Positions 53,803 to 61,828 of a stretch of DNA of 64,000 nucleotides are shown here, piece after piece (positions within the stretch are counted from its first letter, which is position 1; every line of letters begins with the position of its first letter). Position numbers and translations under genes: made by a program. Below the pieces are notes generated by a model, which saw nothing but the letters and a program-made list of their open reading frames with translations, was not told the DNA's origin and ran no database searches. The DNA is from Clostridiaceae bacterium (lineage in GTDB: Bacteria > Bacillota > Clostridia > Lachnospirales > Lachnospiraceae), in the NCBI GenBank assembly GCA_009911305.1, contig QXXC01000006.1, positions 83,845 through 147,844 of the forward strand. Direction: 5' to 3'.

Positions 53803-54486
53803 CTATAAAAAATAATCCGGATAAAGCGCGCATAAATCCTTCTTTTCCACCTGATGCCTCGTCAGATGGCGCGTCATCACCATCTCCGCCAGCTCACAGT
53901 CTCTTTTTTTCAGCGCATATAAAATATTCTCATGGTCATTGACCGTAATACCGGCCTTTACCTTCAATGTCCTTAGCGATAAATTGCGGAGCCGGTCAAA
54001 ATGGACCATCTGGCTCTGAAGTACCGCATACACCCGGCCCTTGTTGACCGAATCAAACAGCAGCCTGTGAAACGCGTTATCCAGATCCATTAACGCGACA
54101 TCTTCAAGGGGCTGAGCGACCTTTTTCTGCTCTTCCAAATTTTCTTCCAGCTTACTCAAAGCCCCGGCAGAGAGCCCCTCCCTGCACGCCAGATCCATCA
54201 CGGAATTTTCCAGGGACATCCGCATAAACCGGGCTTCCTCGATAAAATCATAGTCGATCCTGGTCACAAAGCTCCCTTTCTTGGGGATAATCTCTACCAT
54301 GCCGATACGGCTCATCTCGATCAGCGCCTCGCGCACCGGCGTCCGCGACAGATTCAACTGGATGGACAGCTCATTCTCACTGAGCCCGACGCCCGGAGGA
54401 AGCTCCAGATCAACGATATTTTCCAATATCATGCGGTTTGCATATGTTCTGGCGTTCTCACCGGCTCGTTTCTCCGTTATCTTCAT
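53803..54486 (-). CDS. GntR-family regulator (FCD domain) of the aldonate module
   Basis: 227 residues. The start at 54486 (MKITEKRAG) follows GGGAGG; upstream in-frame Met codons lack sites. N-terminal winged helix (LPPGVGLSENELSIQLNLSR, TPVREALIEMSRIGMVEIIP) and C-terminal FCD ligand-binding domain with metal-binding His/Asp positions (DLDNAFHRLLFD, NDHENILYALKKRD, VMTRHLTRH). Likely repressor of the divergent TRAP/uxu and dehydrogenase units through the palindrome at 51354-51373, relieved by a sugar acid. Confidence 0.93.
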   Translation of the reverse strand: MKITEKRAGENARTYANRMILENIVDLELPPGVGLSENELSIQLNLSRTPVREALIEMSRIGMVEIIPKKGSFVTRIDYDFIEEARFMRMSLENSVMDLACREGLSAGALSKLEENLEEQKKVAQPLEDVALMDLDNAFHRLLFDSVNKGRVYAVLQSQMVHFDRLRNLSLRTLKVKAGITVNDHENILYALKKRDCELAEMVMTRHLTRHQVEKKDLCALYPDYFL

Positions 54487-54662
54487 GGCTTCCTCCCACA
54501 GGGCACTGGTAAAAATTACATGCCATATAAGTTTATCATAAAACATGGAAAACATTCAACCGGTTTTTCTCAAGAATTCGACAGACTCCACTATATAGCA
54601 AATCAGACGGTCTGAACTGTTATCAAAATATAATGAATCATCTGCCAAATATACTAATATTA

Positions 54663-54691
54663 TTGTATTTAATCCCGAAAAATGATAAACT
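54663..54691 (+). promoter_or_regulatory. Probable promoter of the secreted C26 protein gene
   Basis: -35 TTGTAT (54663-54668), 17-base spacer, -10 TAAACT (54686-54691). The 200-base leader to the start at 54905 is GC-rich (GGCTGGACGAAGCGGGGGGGC region). The stretch 54487-54904 shows no other gene I would support. Confidence 0.5.
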
Positions 54692-54904
54692 ATACATATC
54701 TATCATGTACTGCACCGTTCAATTTAACCAAATGACGCAGATTGGATTTTCCTCCGCAGGGCGGCTGGACGAAGCGGGGGGGCTGACATCGTTGGATGAA
54801 GCGGACTCTGCTGTACGCGGATGCGCCAGCCCGGGCTTGAGCTGCATTCAGGCCGGCTGTGCAGCTAACACTTATATCTTTAAGGAAAAGAAAGGAGCAC
54901 TGAC

Positions 54905-57010
54905 ATGAAAAAAGGCATATTCCGCCGGGTAATCTCCCTGATTATCGCAACCTGTATGGTATTTAGCCTGGGAATTACTACCTATGCTTCGGACGACGCT
55001 TTGACCCGCGCTGAGCTGGTCAAGCTTCTGGTTGACACTACCGGCCAGACGGAGCAGGCGGCAGCGGCAGCGCAGAGAGCCAGTGTATTCCAGGATGTTG
55101 CCGAAGGCAGCGCCTATGAGGGATACATCAATTTAGCCTATGCAAACGGACTAATCGATAATACGGATAACAACTGTTTTAATCCGGATGCCCCGGCGAC
55201 CCAGTTGGACGCGGCTATTATGCTGCTGCGGCTTGTACAGGTTCCCAGGGAGCTTCTTGACAATGCCGACGATTACTCCGCTATGGCTGTGGATTCCGGC
55301 ATGACGGCCGGCATCAATTACAATGCAGCGGCCACCGTGAGCGCCGCCCAGTTCCAGCAGATGGTAAACGGCGCCTCCGGCCTGATCGGCAAGCCCTATA
55401 TCGGCATCACCTGGAAGAGCAATACTCAGAATTATGAATCCTTCAAGGCTGTGATCCGGGCTGCCGGCGGTATCCCTGTGGAGCTTGATCAGGTAGTCAG
55501 CAACGTGGTAGGTTACGATGCAGAAGGCAAAGTAAGCGCAGAATTCCTCAACGATTCCGGTATGCTCAAGCAGCAGTATGCTGACCAGATCAAGGCCAAG
55601 GATCTGTCCAGGAGCAATGCAGCCAGTGTAATGCAGGCGATTGACGGTATCTTCTTTACCGGCGGCGAGGATATCAGCCCCTCTCTCTACGCCGTGCCCC
55701 AGACTGAGGCCAACAACGGCGAGGATATCAATGCCACGCGGGATATCTCTGACTACACTCTGATGGCCTACTGTTTTGCCAACGATGTTCCGACCTTTGC
55801 CGCATGCCGCGGCATGCAGATGATGAGTATCGTCTCCGGCAGCGGCTTCATACAGGATATCCCCAACTACTATGCAGCAAATGGCAGGAATGTCGGGGAC
55901 GTACACCGGATGCCTCCTGAGGCCCGCAACCGTACATATGCCCGCCACTCTGTAGATATCCTGACCGGCCAGTCCCGCTGGCTCTATGATGTTGTAGGCG
56001 GCGCGACCCTTGATAATGTGTCCTCCTGGCACCATCAGGGCCTGTCTCCCCAGGATCTGGCCGGAACAGACCTTACCCTGGTAGCCAAGAGCACTGTAGA
56101 CGGCCTGGACATCGTCGAGGGCGTGGAAAAGCAGGGGCAGACCTACTGTATGGGCGTTCAGTTCCACCCGGAGAATGACTGCGCTCTGGCTGTTTATGAG
56201 AACAATCCATCCGCCGCCCTGTGCGATGTGGACATTTGCCTGACCTTCTTTGAAAATTTAGTAGCCTATGCCCAGGACAGGCCGGTTATCGGTATCTCTT
56301 GGGGCGGCGATCCGGATGACTATGTAGATATCCAGGATATTATCCGCAATGTAGGCGGCGTTGTAACCCATCTTCCCCAGATTGCCGGCTATGACAATGC
56401 AGTGGACGCTCTGAGGCGTGTGGACGGTATTGTCGTCACCGGCGGAGAGGACATTAACCCTGACCTGTACGGCGAAGATCACAGCGCTTTGCTGGAGGAC
56501 AACACGGAATACCGCGATTGGCGCGATACTTCTGACTATAATCTGATCAAAGCCGCTGTAAACACCAACAAGCCTATGCTGGCCATTTGCCGCGGCATGC
56601 AGATGTTCAACGTTGTCTGCGGCGGGGGCCTGATTCAGGATCTGCCCAGTTATCTGGGAACCACCGGCGATGAGTATAAAGTTCACCGCAACCGCCCCAA
56701 TTGGGCCCGTCATGATATCATCATAGGTGACAATGCCAAATGGATGAAGGACATTATAGGCGATTCTTACTTAATGAACGTGGCCTCCTGGCATCACCAG
56801 GTTGCCAATCCCGGCCGGGTAGGCCAGGGGCTGACCGTGGTTTCCTACGGGCCGAACGATGTGATCGAGGCCGTGGAATATCAGGCCAACACCTTTGCCC
56901 TGGGTGTTCAGTTCCACCCCGAGGCCGACGCTCTGGGCGGCAGCAGCGCTGTATGCGATCCAGCCGTTGCAGCTAATTTCTTCCGCTCTCTGGTTCAGCA
57001 CGCTAACTAA
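54905..57010 (+). CDS. Secreted protein: S-layer homology region plus two peptidase C26 domains
   Basis: 701 residues, AAAGGAG upstream. Signal peptide 1-28 (cleavage after TYAS). Residues about 30-155 resemble S-layer homology repeats (LTRAELVKLLVDTTGQ, FQDV..GYINLAYANGLIDN). Then two tandem class I glutamine-amidotransferase-like domains of the PuuD/peptidase C26 type: domain 1 with C301 (AACRGMQM), H421, E423; domain 2 with C562 (AICRGMQM), H671, E673. Both catalytic triads look complete. Cytoplasmic PuuD hydrolyses gamma-glutamyl-GABA; an exported, wall-attached double copy would act on gamma-glutamyl compounds outside the cell. Substrate unknown. Confidence 0.88.
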   Translation: MKKGIFRRVISLIIATCMVFSLGITTYASDDALTRAELVKLLVDTTGQTEQAAAAAQRASVFQDVAEGSAYEGYINLAYANGLIDNTDNNCFNPDAPATQLDAAIMLLRLVQVPRELLDNADDYSAMAVDSGMTAGINYNAAATVSAAQFQQMVNGASGLIGKPYIGITWKSNTQNYESFKAVIRAAGGIPVELDQVVSNVVGYDAEGKVSAEFLNDSGMLKQQYADQIKAKDLSRSNAASVMQAIDGIFFTGGEDISPSLYAVPQTEANNGEDINATRDISDYTLMAYCFANDVPTFAACRGMQMMSIVSGSGFIQDIPNYYAANGRNVGDVHRMPPEARNRTYARHSVDILTGQSRWLYDVVGGATLDNVSSWHHQGLSPQDLAGTDLTLVAKSTVDGLDIVEGVEKQGQTYCMGVQFHPENDCALAVYENNPSAALCDVDICLTFFENLVAYAQDRPVIGISWGGDPDDYVDIQDIIRNVGGVVTHLPQIAGYDNAVDALRRVDGIVVTGGEDINPDLYGEDHSALLEDNTEYRDWRDTSDYNLIKAAVNTNKPMLAICRGMQMFNVVCGGGLIQDLPSYLGTTGDEYKVHRNRPNWARHDIIIGDNAKWMKDIIGDSYLMNVASWHHQVANPGRVGQGLTVVSYGPNDVIEAVEYQANTFALGVQFHPEADALGGSSAVCDPAVAANFFRSLVQHAN

Positions 57011-57060
57011 ATAATTCCTGCAGGAGAGAAACTTCCCCTGCACGGATCTGAGTATTAAAA

Positions 57061-57094
57061 AAGCGCCTGTCCCTTTCCGGGACAGACGCTTTTG
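57061..57094 (+). terminator. Intrinsic terminator of the C26 gene
   Basis: AAGCGCCTGTCC pairs with GGGACAGACGCT (one mismatch pair), followed by TTTTG. Confidence 0.85.
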
Positions 57095-57176
57095 TTGAGC
57101 GCCGCCGTGAACCGCAACGAGCTCCTTGATATAATATGACATAATAATATTAAGTATGAATGAAAGAGGACAATAC

Positions 57177-57896
57177 ATGGACAAATACACAGACAGCCGC
57201 CCCCTTACCCGAAGCGAACAGGCGGCTGAGGAGCTGATCGGCCTGATCCGTAAAAAAAACTATGCGCCAGGGGACAAGCTTCCCACTGAGACAGAGCTTT
57301 CCGAGATCTTGCAGGCCGGCAGAAATACCGTGCGGGAGGCCCTCCGAATCCTCGTATCCCGAAATATCGTAGTCATCCGCCAGGGCTCCGGAATCTATCT
57401 GTCAGAAAAGCAGGGCGTCGCCGACGACCCCTTTGGATTTTCCCTCGCAGGAAACCACGAAAAGCTGACCAGGGATCTGATCCAGATCCGGCTCATACTG
57501 GAACCCCCTATCGCCGCCCTTGCCGCACAAAACGCTACAAAGGAGGATATAGAAAAGCTGGAAGCTCTCCTTCTGGAAGCAGAAACGCTGATCGCCAGGC
57601 GCGAGGACTATGCCAAAGCCGATATCCGCTTCCATGAACAAATTGCCAATTGCAGCCACAACAGCGTCATGTCAAATCTGGTACCTGTGATCGGAAAAGG
57701 GATCGCCGTATTTGCCCTGGAAGTGGATAGCACAGAATATGAACAGACTCTGTTATCCCATCGGGCTATTTTCAAGGCGGTTAAGGAAGGGCGTGGTGTG
57801 GATGCACAGCAAGCTATGCATTTTCATCTGTTGTATAATGAAAACCGTTATATTGGAGGGCAAAATGGTATTATAAAAAGGCCGCCGGCAACATAG
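57177..57896 (+). CDS. FadR-subfamily GntR regulator
   Basis: 239 residues. The start at 57177 (MDKYTDSRP) follows AAGAGGA; an ATG seven codons earlier has no site. Winged helix (YAPGDKLPTETELSEILQAG, NTVREALRILVSRNIVVIRQ), then an FCD domain (IQIRLILEPPIAALAAQNAT, DIRFHEQIANCSHNSV, LLSHRAIFKAVKEGRG). It precedes the flavoprotein operon by about 150 bases and is the likely regulator of it, through the palindrome at 58017-58031. Confidence 0.92.
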   Translation: MDKYTDSRPLTRSEQAAEELIGLIRKKNYAPGDKLPTETELSEILQAGRNTVREALRILVSRNIVVIRQGSGIYLSEKQGVADDPFGFSLAGNHEKLTRDLIQIRLILEPPIAALAAQNATKEDIEKLEALLLEAETLIARREDYAKADIRFHEQIANCSHNSVMSNLVPVIGKGIAVFALEVDSTEYEQTLLSHRAIFKAVKEGRGVDAQQAMHFHLLYNENRYIGGQNGIIKRPPAT

Positions 57897-57942
57897 CCAA
57901 TTATATTTCTCAATTCCCCCTCCTAAAAGTATAGTTTGTTTT

Positions 57943-58031
57943 ATTCATCCTATAACTTATACATATTTCCGTTTTGATATTGATTTATCCCATAAAAAGT
58001 GCTACTATATAGGCATATTCATAGGATGAAT
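57943..58031 (+). promoter_or_regulatory. Promoter flanked by matching operator halves
   Basis: -35 TTGATT (57980-57985), 17-base spacer, -10 TACTAT (58003-58008). Just after the start site lies ATTCAT-AGG-ATGAAT (58017-58031), a perfect 6-3-6 palindrome. An inverted 11-bp copy of part of it, ATTCATCCTAT, is at 57943-57953. The pair suggests repression by the adjacent GntR protein, possibly by looping. Confidence 0.65.
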
Positions 58032-58049
58032 TTGAAGGAGTGTATGCAG

Positions 58050-59510
58050 ATGAGACCTTTATATGATGTATTAGTAATTGGCAGCGGCGTCATTGGCAGC
58101 GCTATCGCCAGAGAACTGTCCAGATATGATCTGCGGATTGGCGTCCTGGAGAAAAATCTGGATGTGTGTTACGAAACCAGCGGCCGTAATTCCGCTGTGG
58201 TCCATGGCGGTTTTGCCTACGATACCGGTTCACTTAAAGCAAAATTCTGCGTCGAGGGCAACCGGATCATGGGCGAGCTGGCAAAGGAGCTGGACTTTCC
58301 GTTTCAGCGATGCGGCAAGGTTCTGGTCGGCAACACCGACGAGGACATGGAAACCTTAAAGTGCATGCTGGCGCAGGGCGAGAAAAACGGCGCGTCCGGG
58401 CTGGAGCTGATTGATGCAGAGCGGCTTCATGAGCTGGTTCCCGCGGTTGTAGGGAAATTTGCCATGTTCTCCTCACAGAGCGGCATTCTCGATCCATTCC
58501 AGTATACCATAGCGCTGGCGGAGAATGCCTGCCGGAACGGCGCGGACTATTTCTTTGACAGCGAGGTCACGGGCATCCGGCAGCATCCGGACGGCCATTA
58601 CCTGCTGTCCACATCACAGGGAGAGTTTGTATGCCGCTGGGTGGTCAATGCCGCCGGCCTTGGCTGTAAGAACATTTCGGATATGCTGGGGATCACGGGC
58701 TATAATGTCATTGGCTCCAAGGGGGATTATATCATATTGGACAAACGCACCGGCCCGCTCCTGCCCATGCCGGTGTATCCGGTTCCCAGCAATACATATA
58801 TGGGGATTCATGTGACCAATACCATCGACGGGAACGTGATCGTGGGCCCCAATGCCGAAATGGTCAGTGATTTTACGTATTACGGGGTTCCTCAGGAAAA
58901 TATGGATTATCTGGCTGACAGCGCCTCCCTGCTCTGGCCGCATATTCATAAAGCGGACTATATCCGCAATTATTCGGGGATTCTGCCCAAATGGGTGGAT
59001 GAGAACGGTGTGATTCAGGATTTTAAGATTGAGATCCGCGATGATCTGGCCCCCCGCGCCGTCAATCTGGTAGGAATCGAATCCCCCGGCCTGACAGCGG
59101 CCGTCCCCATCGCCCGTCACGCAGTCAGCCTCATAAAAGAGCGCGAAAAGCTGAGGGAAAATCCGGACTTTAATCCCTGCCGGAAAGGCATCGTGCGCTT
59201 TGAGAGCCTGTCCCTGGAGGAGAAGGCAAAGCTGATTAAAGAAAATCCCGATTACGGCGAGGTCATATGCCGCTGCGAAAAAGTAACCAAGGCAGAGATC
59301 CTGCAGGCCATTCACAATTGTCTCGGCGTCAGCTCCATGGCAGGAATCAAATACCGTACCCGCTCCATGATGGGGCGCTGCCAGGGCGGATACTGCCAGA
59401 TGCGTCTGGAACAGATGATTGAGGAAGAGCTCGGAAAAAAAGAGACAGAGATCCTGTACGCCCGTCAGGGTTCCCAGCTACTCTTTGGAAAGGTGCGAAA
59501 GGAGGCTTAA
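58050..59510 (+). CDS. FAD-dependent oxidoreductase, GlpA-like, with 2Fe-2S domain
   Basis: 486 residues. The start at 58050 (MRPLYDVLVIG) has GAAGGAG nine bases upstream; ATG two codons earlier is too close. N-terminal FAD fold (VLVIGSGVIGSAIARELSRY), DAO-family catalytic domain (ETSGRNSAVVHGGFAY, VNAAGLGCKNISDM), and a C-terminal BFD-like domain with CRCEK and GRCQGGYC binding a 2Fe-2S cluster. Related to glycerol-3-phosphate dehydrogenase A and L-2-hydroxyglutarate oxidase. It forms an operon with the next two genes; the natural substrate is uncertain. Confidence 0.9.
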   Translation: MRPLYDVLVIGSGVIGSAIARELSRYDLRIGVLEKNLDVCYETSGRNSAVVHGGFAYDTGSLKAKFCVEGNRIMGELAKELDFPFQRCGKVLVGNTDEDMETLKCMLAQGEKNGASGLELIDAERLHELVPAVVGKFAMFSSQSGILDPFQYTIALAENACRNGADYFFDSEVTGIRQHPDGHYLLSTSQGEFVCRWVVNAAGLGCKNISDMLGITGYNVIGSKGDYIILDKRTGPLLPMPVYPVPSNTYMGIHVTNTIDGNVIVGPNAEMVSDFTYYGVPQENMDYLADSASLLWPHIHKADYIRNYSGILPKWVDENGVIQDFKIEIRDDLAPRAVNLVGIESPGLTAAVPIARHAVSLIKEREKLRENPDFNPCRKGIVRFESLSLEEKAKLIKENPDYGEVICRCEKVTKAEILQAIHNCLGVSSMAGIKYRTRSMMGRCQGGYCQMRLEQMIEEELGKKETEILYARQGSQLLFGKVRKEA

Positions 59511-59513
59511 AGC

Positions 59514-60746
59514 ATGGAACAGAAAGATGTAGTAATCATTGGCGGCGGGCCGGCCGGGCTCGCCGCAGCCGTGGAATTACATAAAAAAGGAATTCAGGAC
59601 ATCCTGATTCTGGAGCGGGAACGCCATCTGGGGGGAATTCTCCGCCAGTGCATCCATGATGGCTTCGGCCTCTCCCGCTTTCATACGACCTTAAGCGGGC
59701 CGGAATATGCCGGGCGCTTTATAGAGGAAGTAAAGGCCAGACAGATTCCCTTTCAGACAGAGACTACCGTACTGGATATATCCCCGGACAAAGTCGTCAC
59801 AGCCGTGTCCAGAGACGGCCTGATGCAATATCAGGCCAAAGCAGTCATCCTCGCCATGGGCTGCAGAGAGCGGACAAGAGGGGCTCTCGGCCTTCCGGGA
59901 GAGCGGCCCGCAGGCGTGTTTACCGCCGGAGTGGCCCAGGCATACATGAACCTCTATAACCGGATGCCTGCCAGAGAGGTCGTGATTCTCGGCTCCGGCG
60001 ATATCGGTATGATTATGGCGAGGCGTCTGACTCTCGAGGGGGCCCATGTACAGGCGGTCTTTGAAGTACAGCCCATTCCCAGCGGCCTTCCCAGGAACAT
60101 TGAACAGTGCTTAAATGATTATCAGATCCCGCTGTATTTAAGACACACCGTGACCCAAATACACGGGAATACACGGCTGACCGGGGTAACGGTGTCCCAG
60201 GTAGATGAAAATCTAAAGCCCATTCCCGGCACGGAAAAGGAATATGCCTGCGATACCCTGATTCTCTCCGTTGGCCTGATACCGGAAAATGAACTGTCTA
60301 TTGACGCAGGCGTGGCGCTGGATCCGCGAACCAGAGGCGCGGTGGTAGACGAACACCTCCAGACCAGTGTGGAAGGGATTTTCGCCGCCGGCAATGTGCT
60401 CCATGTCCACGATCTGGTTGACTTTGTCTCCATGGAGGCCGAAAAACTGGCGGACTCCGCAGCCTGCTATGTATTGCATGGGGCGCTTCCCGACTGTCCC
60501 ATTGAGGTAAAGGCAGATGCCCGAATCGGCCATACCATTCCCCAGAAGGTCAGCGGCAGCCAGGATTTCAAACTATCCCTTCGGGTCCGGAGCATGATAA
60601 AAGACTGCCGGATCGTGGTCCGCCAGGACGGACAGGAGATCGCTTCTCAGAAAATGAAGAAGGCAATCCCTGCAGAAATGATACAGTTTATGGTCAGAGC
60701 AGACAAGATTCATTCCCAAAGCAAACTGGAGGTGAGTGTAGAATGA
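59514..60746 (+). CDS. NAD(P)/FAD-dependent oxidoreductase, partner flavoprotein
   Basis: 410 residues. FAD motif (VVIIGGGPAGLAAAVELHKK), second dinucleotide fold (VVILGSGDIGMIMARRLTLE), and GIFAAGNVLHVHDLVDFVSM near the end. It starts three bases after the GlpA-like gene. In anaerobic bacteria this pair plus DUF1667 is thought to form a soluble dehydrogenase complex passing electrons from the substrate flavin to NAD or another carrier. Confidence 0.9.
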   Translation: MEQKDVVIIGGGPAGLAAAVELHKKGIQDILILERERHLGGILRQCIHDGFGLSRFHTTLSGPEYAGRFIEEVKARQIPFQTETTVLDISPDKVVTAVSRDGLMQYQAKAVILAMGCRERTRGALGLPGERPAGVFTAGVAQAYMNLYNRMPAREVVILGSGDIGMIMARRLTLEGAHVQAVFEVQPIPSGLPRNIEQCLNDYQIPLYLRHTVTQIHGNTRLTGVTVSQVDENLKPIPGTEKEYACDTLILSVGLIPENELSIDAGVALDPRTRGAVVDEHLQTSVEGIFAAGNVLHVHDLVDFVSMEAEKLADSAACYVLHGALPDCPIEVKADARIGHTIPQKVSGSQDFKLSLRVRSMIKDCRIVVRQDGQEIASQKMKKAIPAEMIQFMVRADKIHSQSKLEVSVE

Positions 60747-61105
60747 CAAGAGAATTTACTTGTATCATCTGCCCCAACGGATGCGAAATCCAGGCAGAGA
60801 CAGACCAGGGCAGCCTGATCTCCCTGACCGGACATACCTGTCCGAAAGGCGAGGCCTACGTAAAGCAGGAGCTGACCGATCCCCGGAGAAATATTGCCAC
60901 ATCCGTTCTGGTCAAGGGCGGCGAGCTTCCTCTGGCCAGCGTGCGCCTGACCAGCCCGATCCCCAAGAATCAGATCTTCGCAGCTATGGAAGCGATCCGA
61001 AAACTGTCTCTGACAGCCCCGGTGAATGCAGGCGATGTGGTTCTGAAGGGAATCCTTGGAAATGACAGCGATGTAATTGTGACAAAATCCGTATCAAAGA
61101 TTTGA
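60743..61105 (+). CDS. DUF1667 protein, third subunit of the flavoprotein complex
   Basis: 120 residues, overlapping the previous gene by four bases (ATGA). Cysteine motifs FTCIICPNGCEIQ and GHTCPKGEAYVKQE (four Cys) suggest an iron-sulphur or zinc site in the N-terminal half; the C-terminal half (VRLTSPIPKNQIFAAMEAIR) is typical of DUF1667. These proteins always accompany the GlpA/GlpB-like pair. Confidence 0.92.
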   Translation: MTREFTCIICPNGCEIQAETDQGSLISLTGHTCPKGEAYVKQELTDPRRNIATSVLVKGGELPLASVRLTSPIPKNQIFAAMEAIRKLSLTAPVNAGDVVLKGILGNDSDVIVTKSVSKI

Positions 61106-61127
61106 CCCACGGAGCCCTTCTGTCTGT

Positions 61128-61175
61128 GACTTCCGGGACGTCTGGTGTATGCCGGGCGACCCGGGAGTTCTTTTT
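61128..61175 (+). terminator. Probable terminator of the flavoprotein operon
   Basis: GACTTCCGGG (61128-61137) pairs imperfectly with CCCGGGAGTTC (61160-61170), followed by TTTTT. Confidence 0.6.
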
Positions 61176-61241
61176 AACATCCTTTTTGTGCTGATCCGCA
61201 CAAAAAAACAGATCCATCGCTTCCGATGAACCTGCCTGTGA

Positions 61242-61325
61242 TGCGGGTAGCCGGACTTGAACCGGCACGGAGTTGCCTCCGAGAGATTTTAAGTCTCTTG
61301 TGTCTGCCTATTCCACCATACCCGC
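61242..61325 (-). tRNA. tRNA-Leu (anticodon TAA)
   Basis: 84 nt on the minus strand with a long variable arm as expected for Leu. Acceptor GCGGGTA / TACCCGC, anticodon stem AGAGA / TCTCT around CTTAAAA, TPsiC loop GGTTCAAGTCC. No encoded CCA. Last of a five-tRNA cluster. Confidence 0.95.
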
Positions 61326-61344
61326 CTGTATAAAATTTTAAAAA

Positions 61345-61417
61345 TGGGGCCTATAGGGCTCGAACCTATGACCCTCTGCTTGTAAGGCAGATGCTCTCCC
61401 AGCTGAGCTAAGACCCC
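61345..61417 (-). tRNA. tRNA-Val (anticodon TAC)
   Basis: 73 nt, minus strand. Acceptor GGGGTCT / AGGCCCC (one G-T pair), anticodon stem TCTGC / GCAGA around CTTACAA, GGTTCGAGCCC in the T arm. CCA not encoded. Confidence 0.95.
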
Positions 61418-61453
61418 GTTTCATCCACGCATCTCACGACACGCTGATGACAG

Positions 61454-61527
61454 CGACCCGAATGGGACTCGAACCCACGACCTCCGCCGTGACAGGGCGG
61501 CGCTCTAACCAACTGAGCCATCGGGCC
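61454..61527 (-). tRNA. tRNA-Asp (anticodon GTC)
   Basis: 74 nt, minus strand. Acceptor GGCCCGA / TCGGGTC, anticodon stem CCGCC / GGCGG around CTGTCAC, GGTTCGAGTCC in the T arm, discriminator G as in bacterial tRNA-Asp. CCA not encoded. Confidence 0.95.
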
Positions 61528-61584
61528 AGATATACAATTGTGCTGCCTGTTGTAAGGCTTTCATCACTGCCGGTTGAGAAAGAG

Positions 61585-61658
61585 TGGACCTTCGGGGACT
61601 CGAACCCAGGACCGACCGGTTATGAGCCGGTTGCTCTAACCAACTGAGCTAAAGGTCC
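61585..61658 (-). tRNA. tRNA-Met (anticodon CAT)
   Basis: 74 nt, minus strand. Acceptor GGACCTT / AAGGTCC, anticodon stem ACCGG / CCGGT around CTCATAA. The paired first base excludes initiator tRNA. It could be an elongator Met or the lysidine-modified Ile tRNA, which share the CAT anticodon. Confidence 0.93.
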
Positions 61659-61695
61659 AAAATCATGTAACCTTTCAAAACATAGAATGAAAAAA

Positions 61696-61768
61696 CTCCC
61701 CGAGTAGGACTCGAACCTACGACAGCGCGGTTAACAGCCGCGTGCTCTACCGACTGAGCTATCGAGGA
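61696..61768 (-). tRNA. tRNA-Asn (anticodon GTT)
   Basis: 73 nt, minus strand. Acceptor TCCTCGA / TCGGGGA with discriminator G, anticodon stem CGCGG / CCGCG around CTGTTAA. First tRNA of the cluster, 17 bases or so after the predicted start site. Confidence 0.95.
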
Positions 61769-61791
61769 ATACTGTTTCACACAACAGTAGT

Positions 61792-61820
61792 ATTATAATT
61801 CAAATACGCCAAAATGTCAA
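61792..61820 (-). promoter_or_regulatory. Consensus promoter of the tRNA cluster
   Basis: Minus strand: -35 TTGACA (61815-61820), 17-base spacer, -10 TATAAT (61792-61797). A perfect sigma-A promoter, as expected for stable RNA, placed just upstream of tRNA-Asn. Confidence 0.92.
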
Positions 61821-61828
61821 CACCTATT

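Noticed and set aside
54633..54908. 91-codon open frame upstream of the C26 gene
   Set aside because: It overlaps the probable promoter, has no SD, and its composition looks non-coding.
61183..61206. TTTTTGTGC / GCACAAAAA palindrome near the tRNA-Leu gene
   Set aside because: The T-run precedes rather than follows the stem in either direction, so it is not a standard terminator; a weak CATCG/CGATG stem with seven Ts (about 61201-61232, minus strand) may end the tRNA transcript instead.
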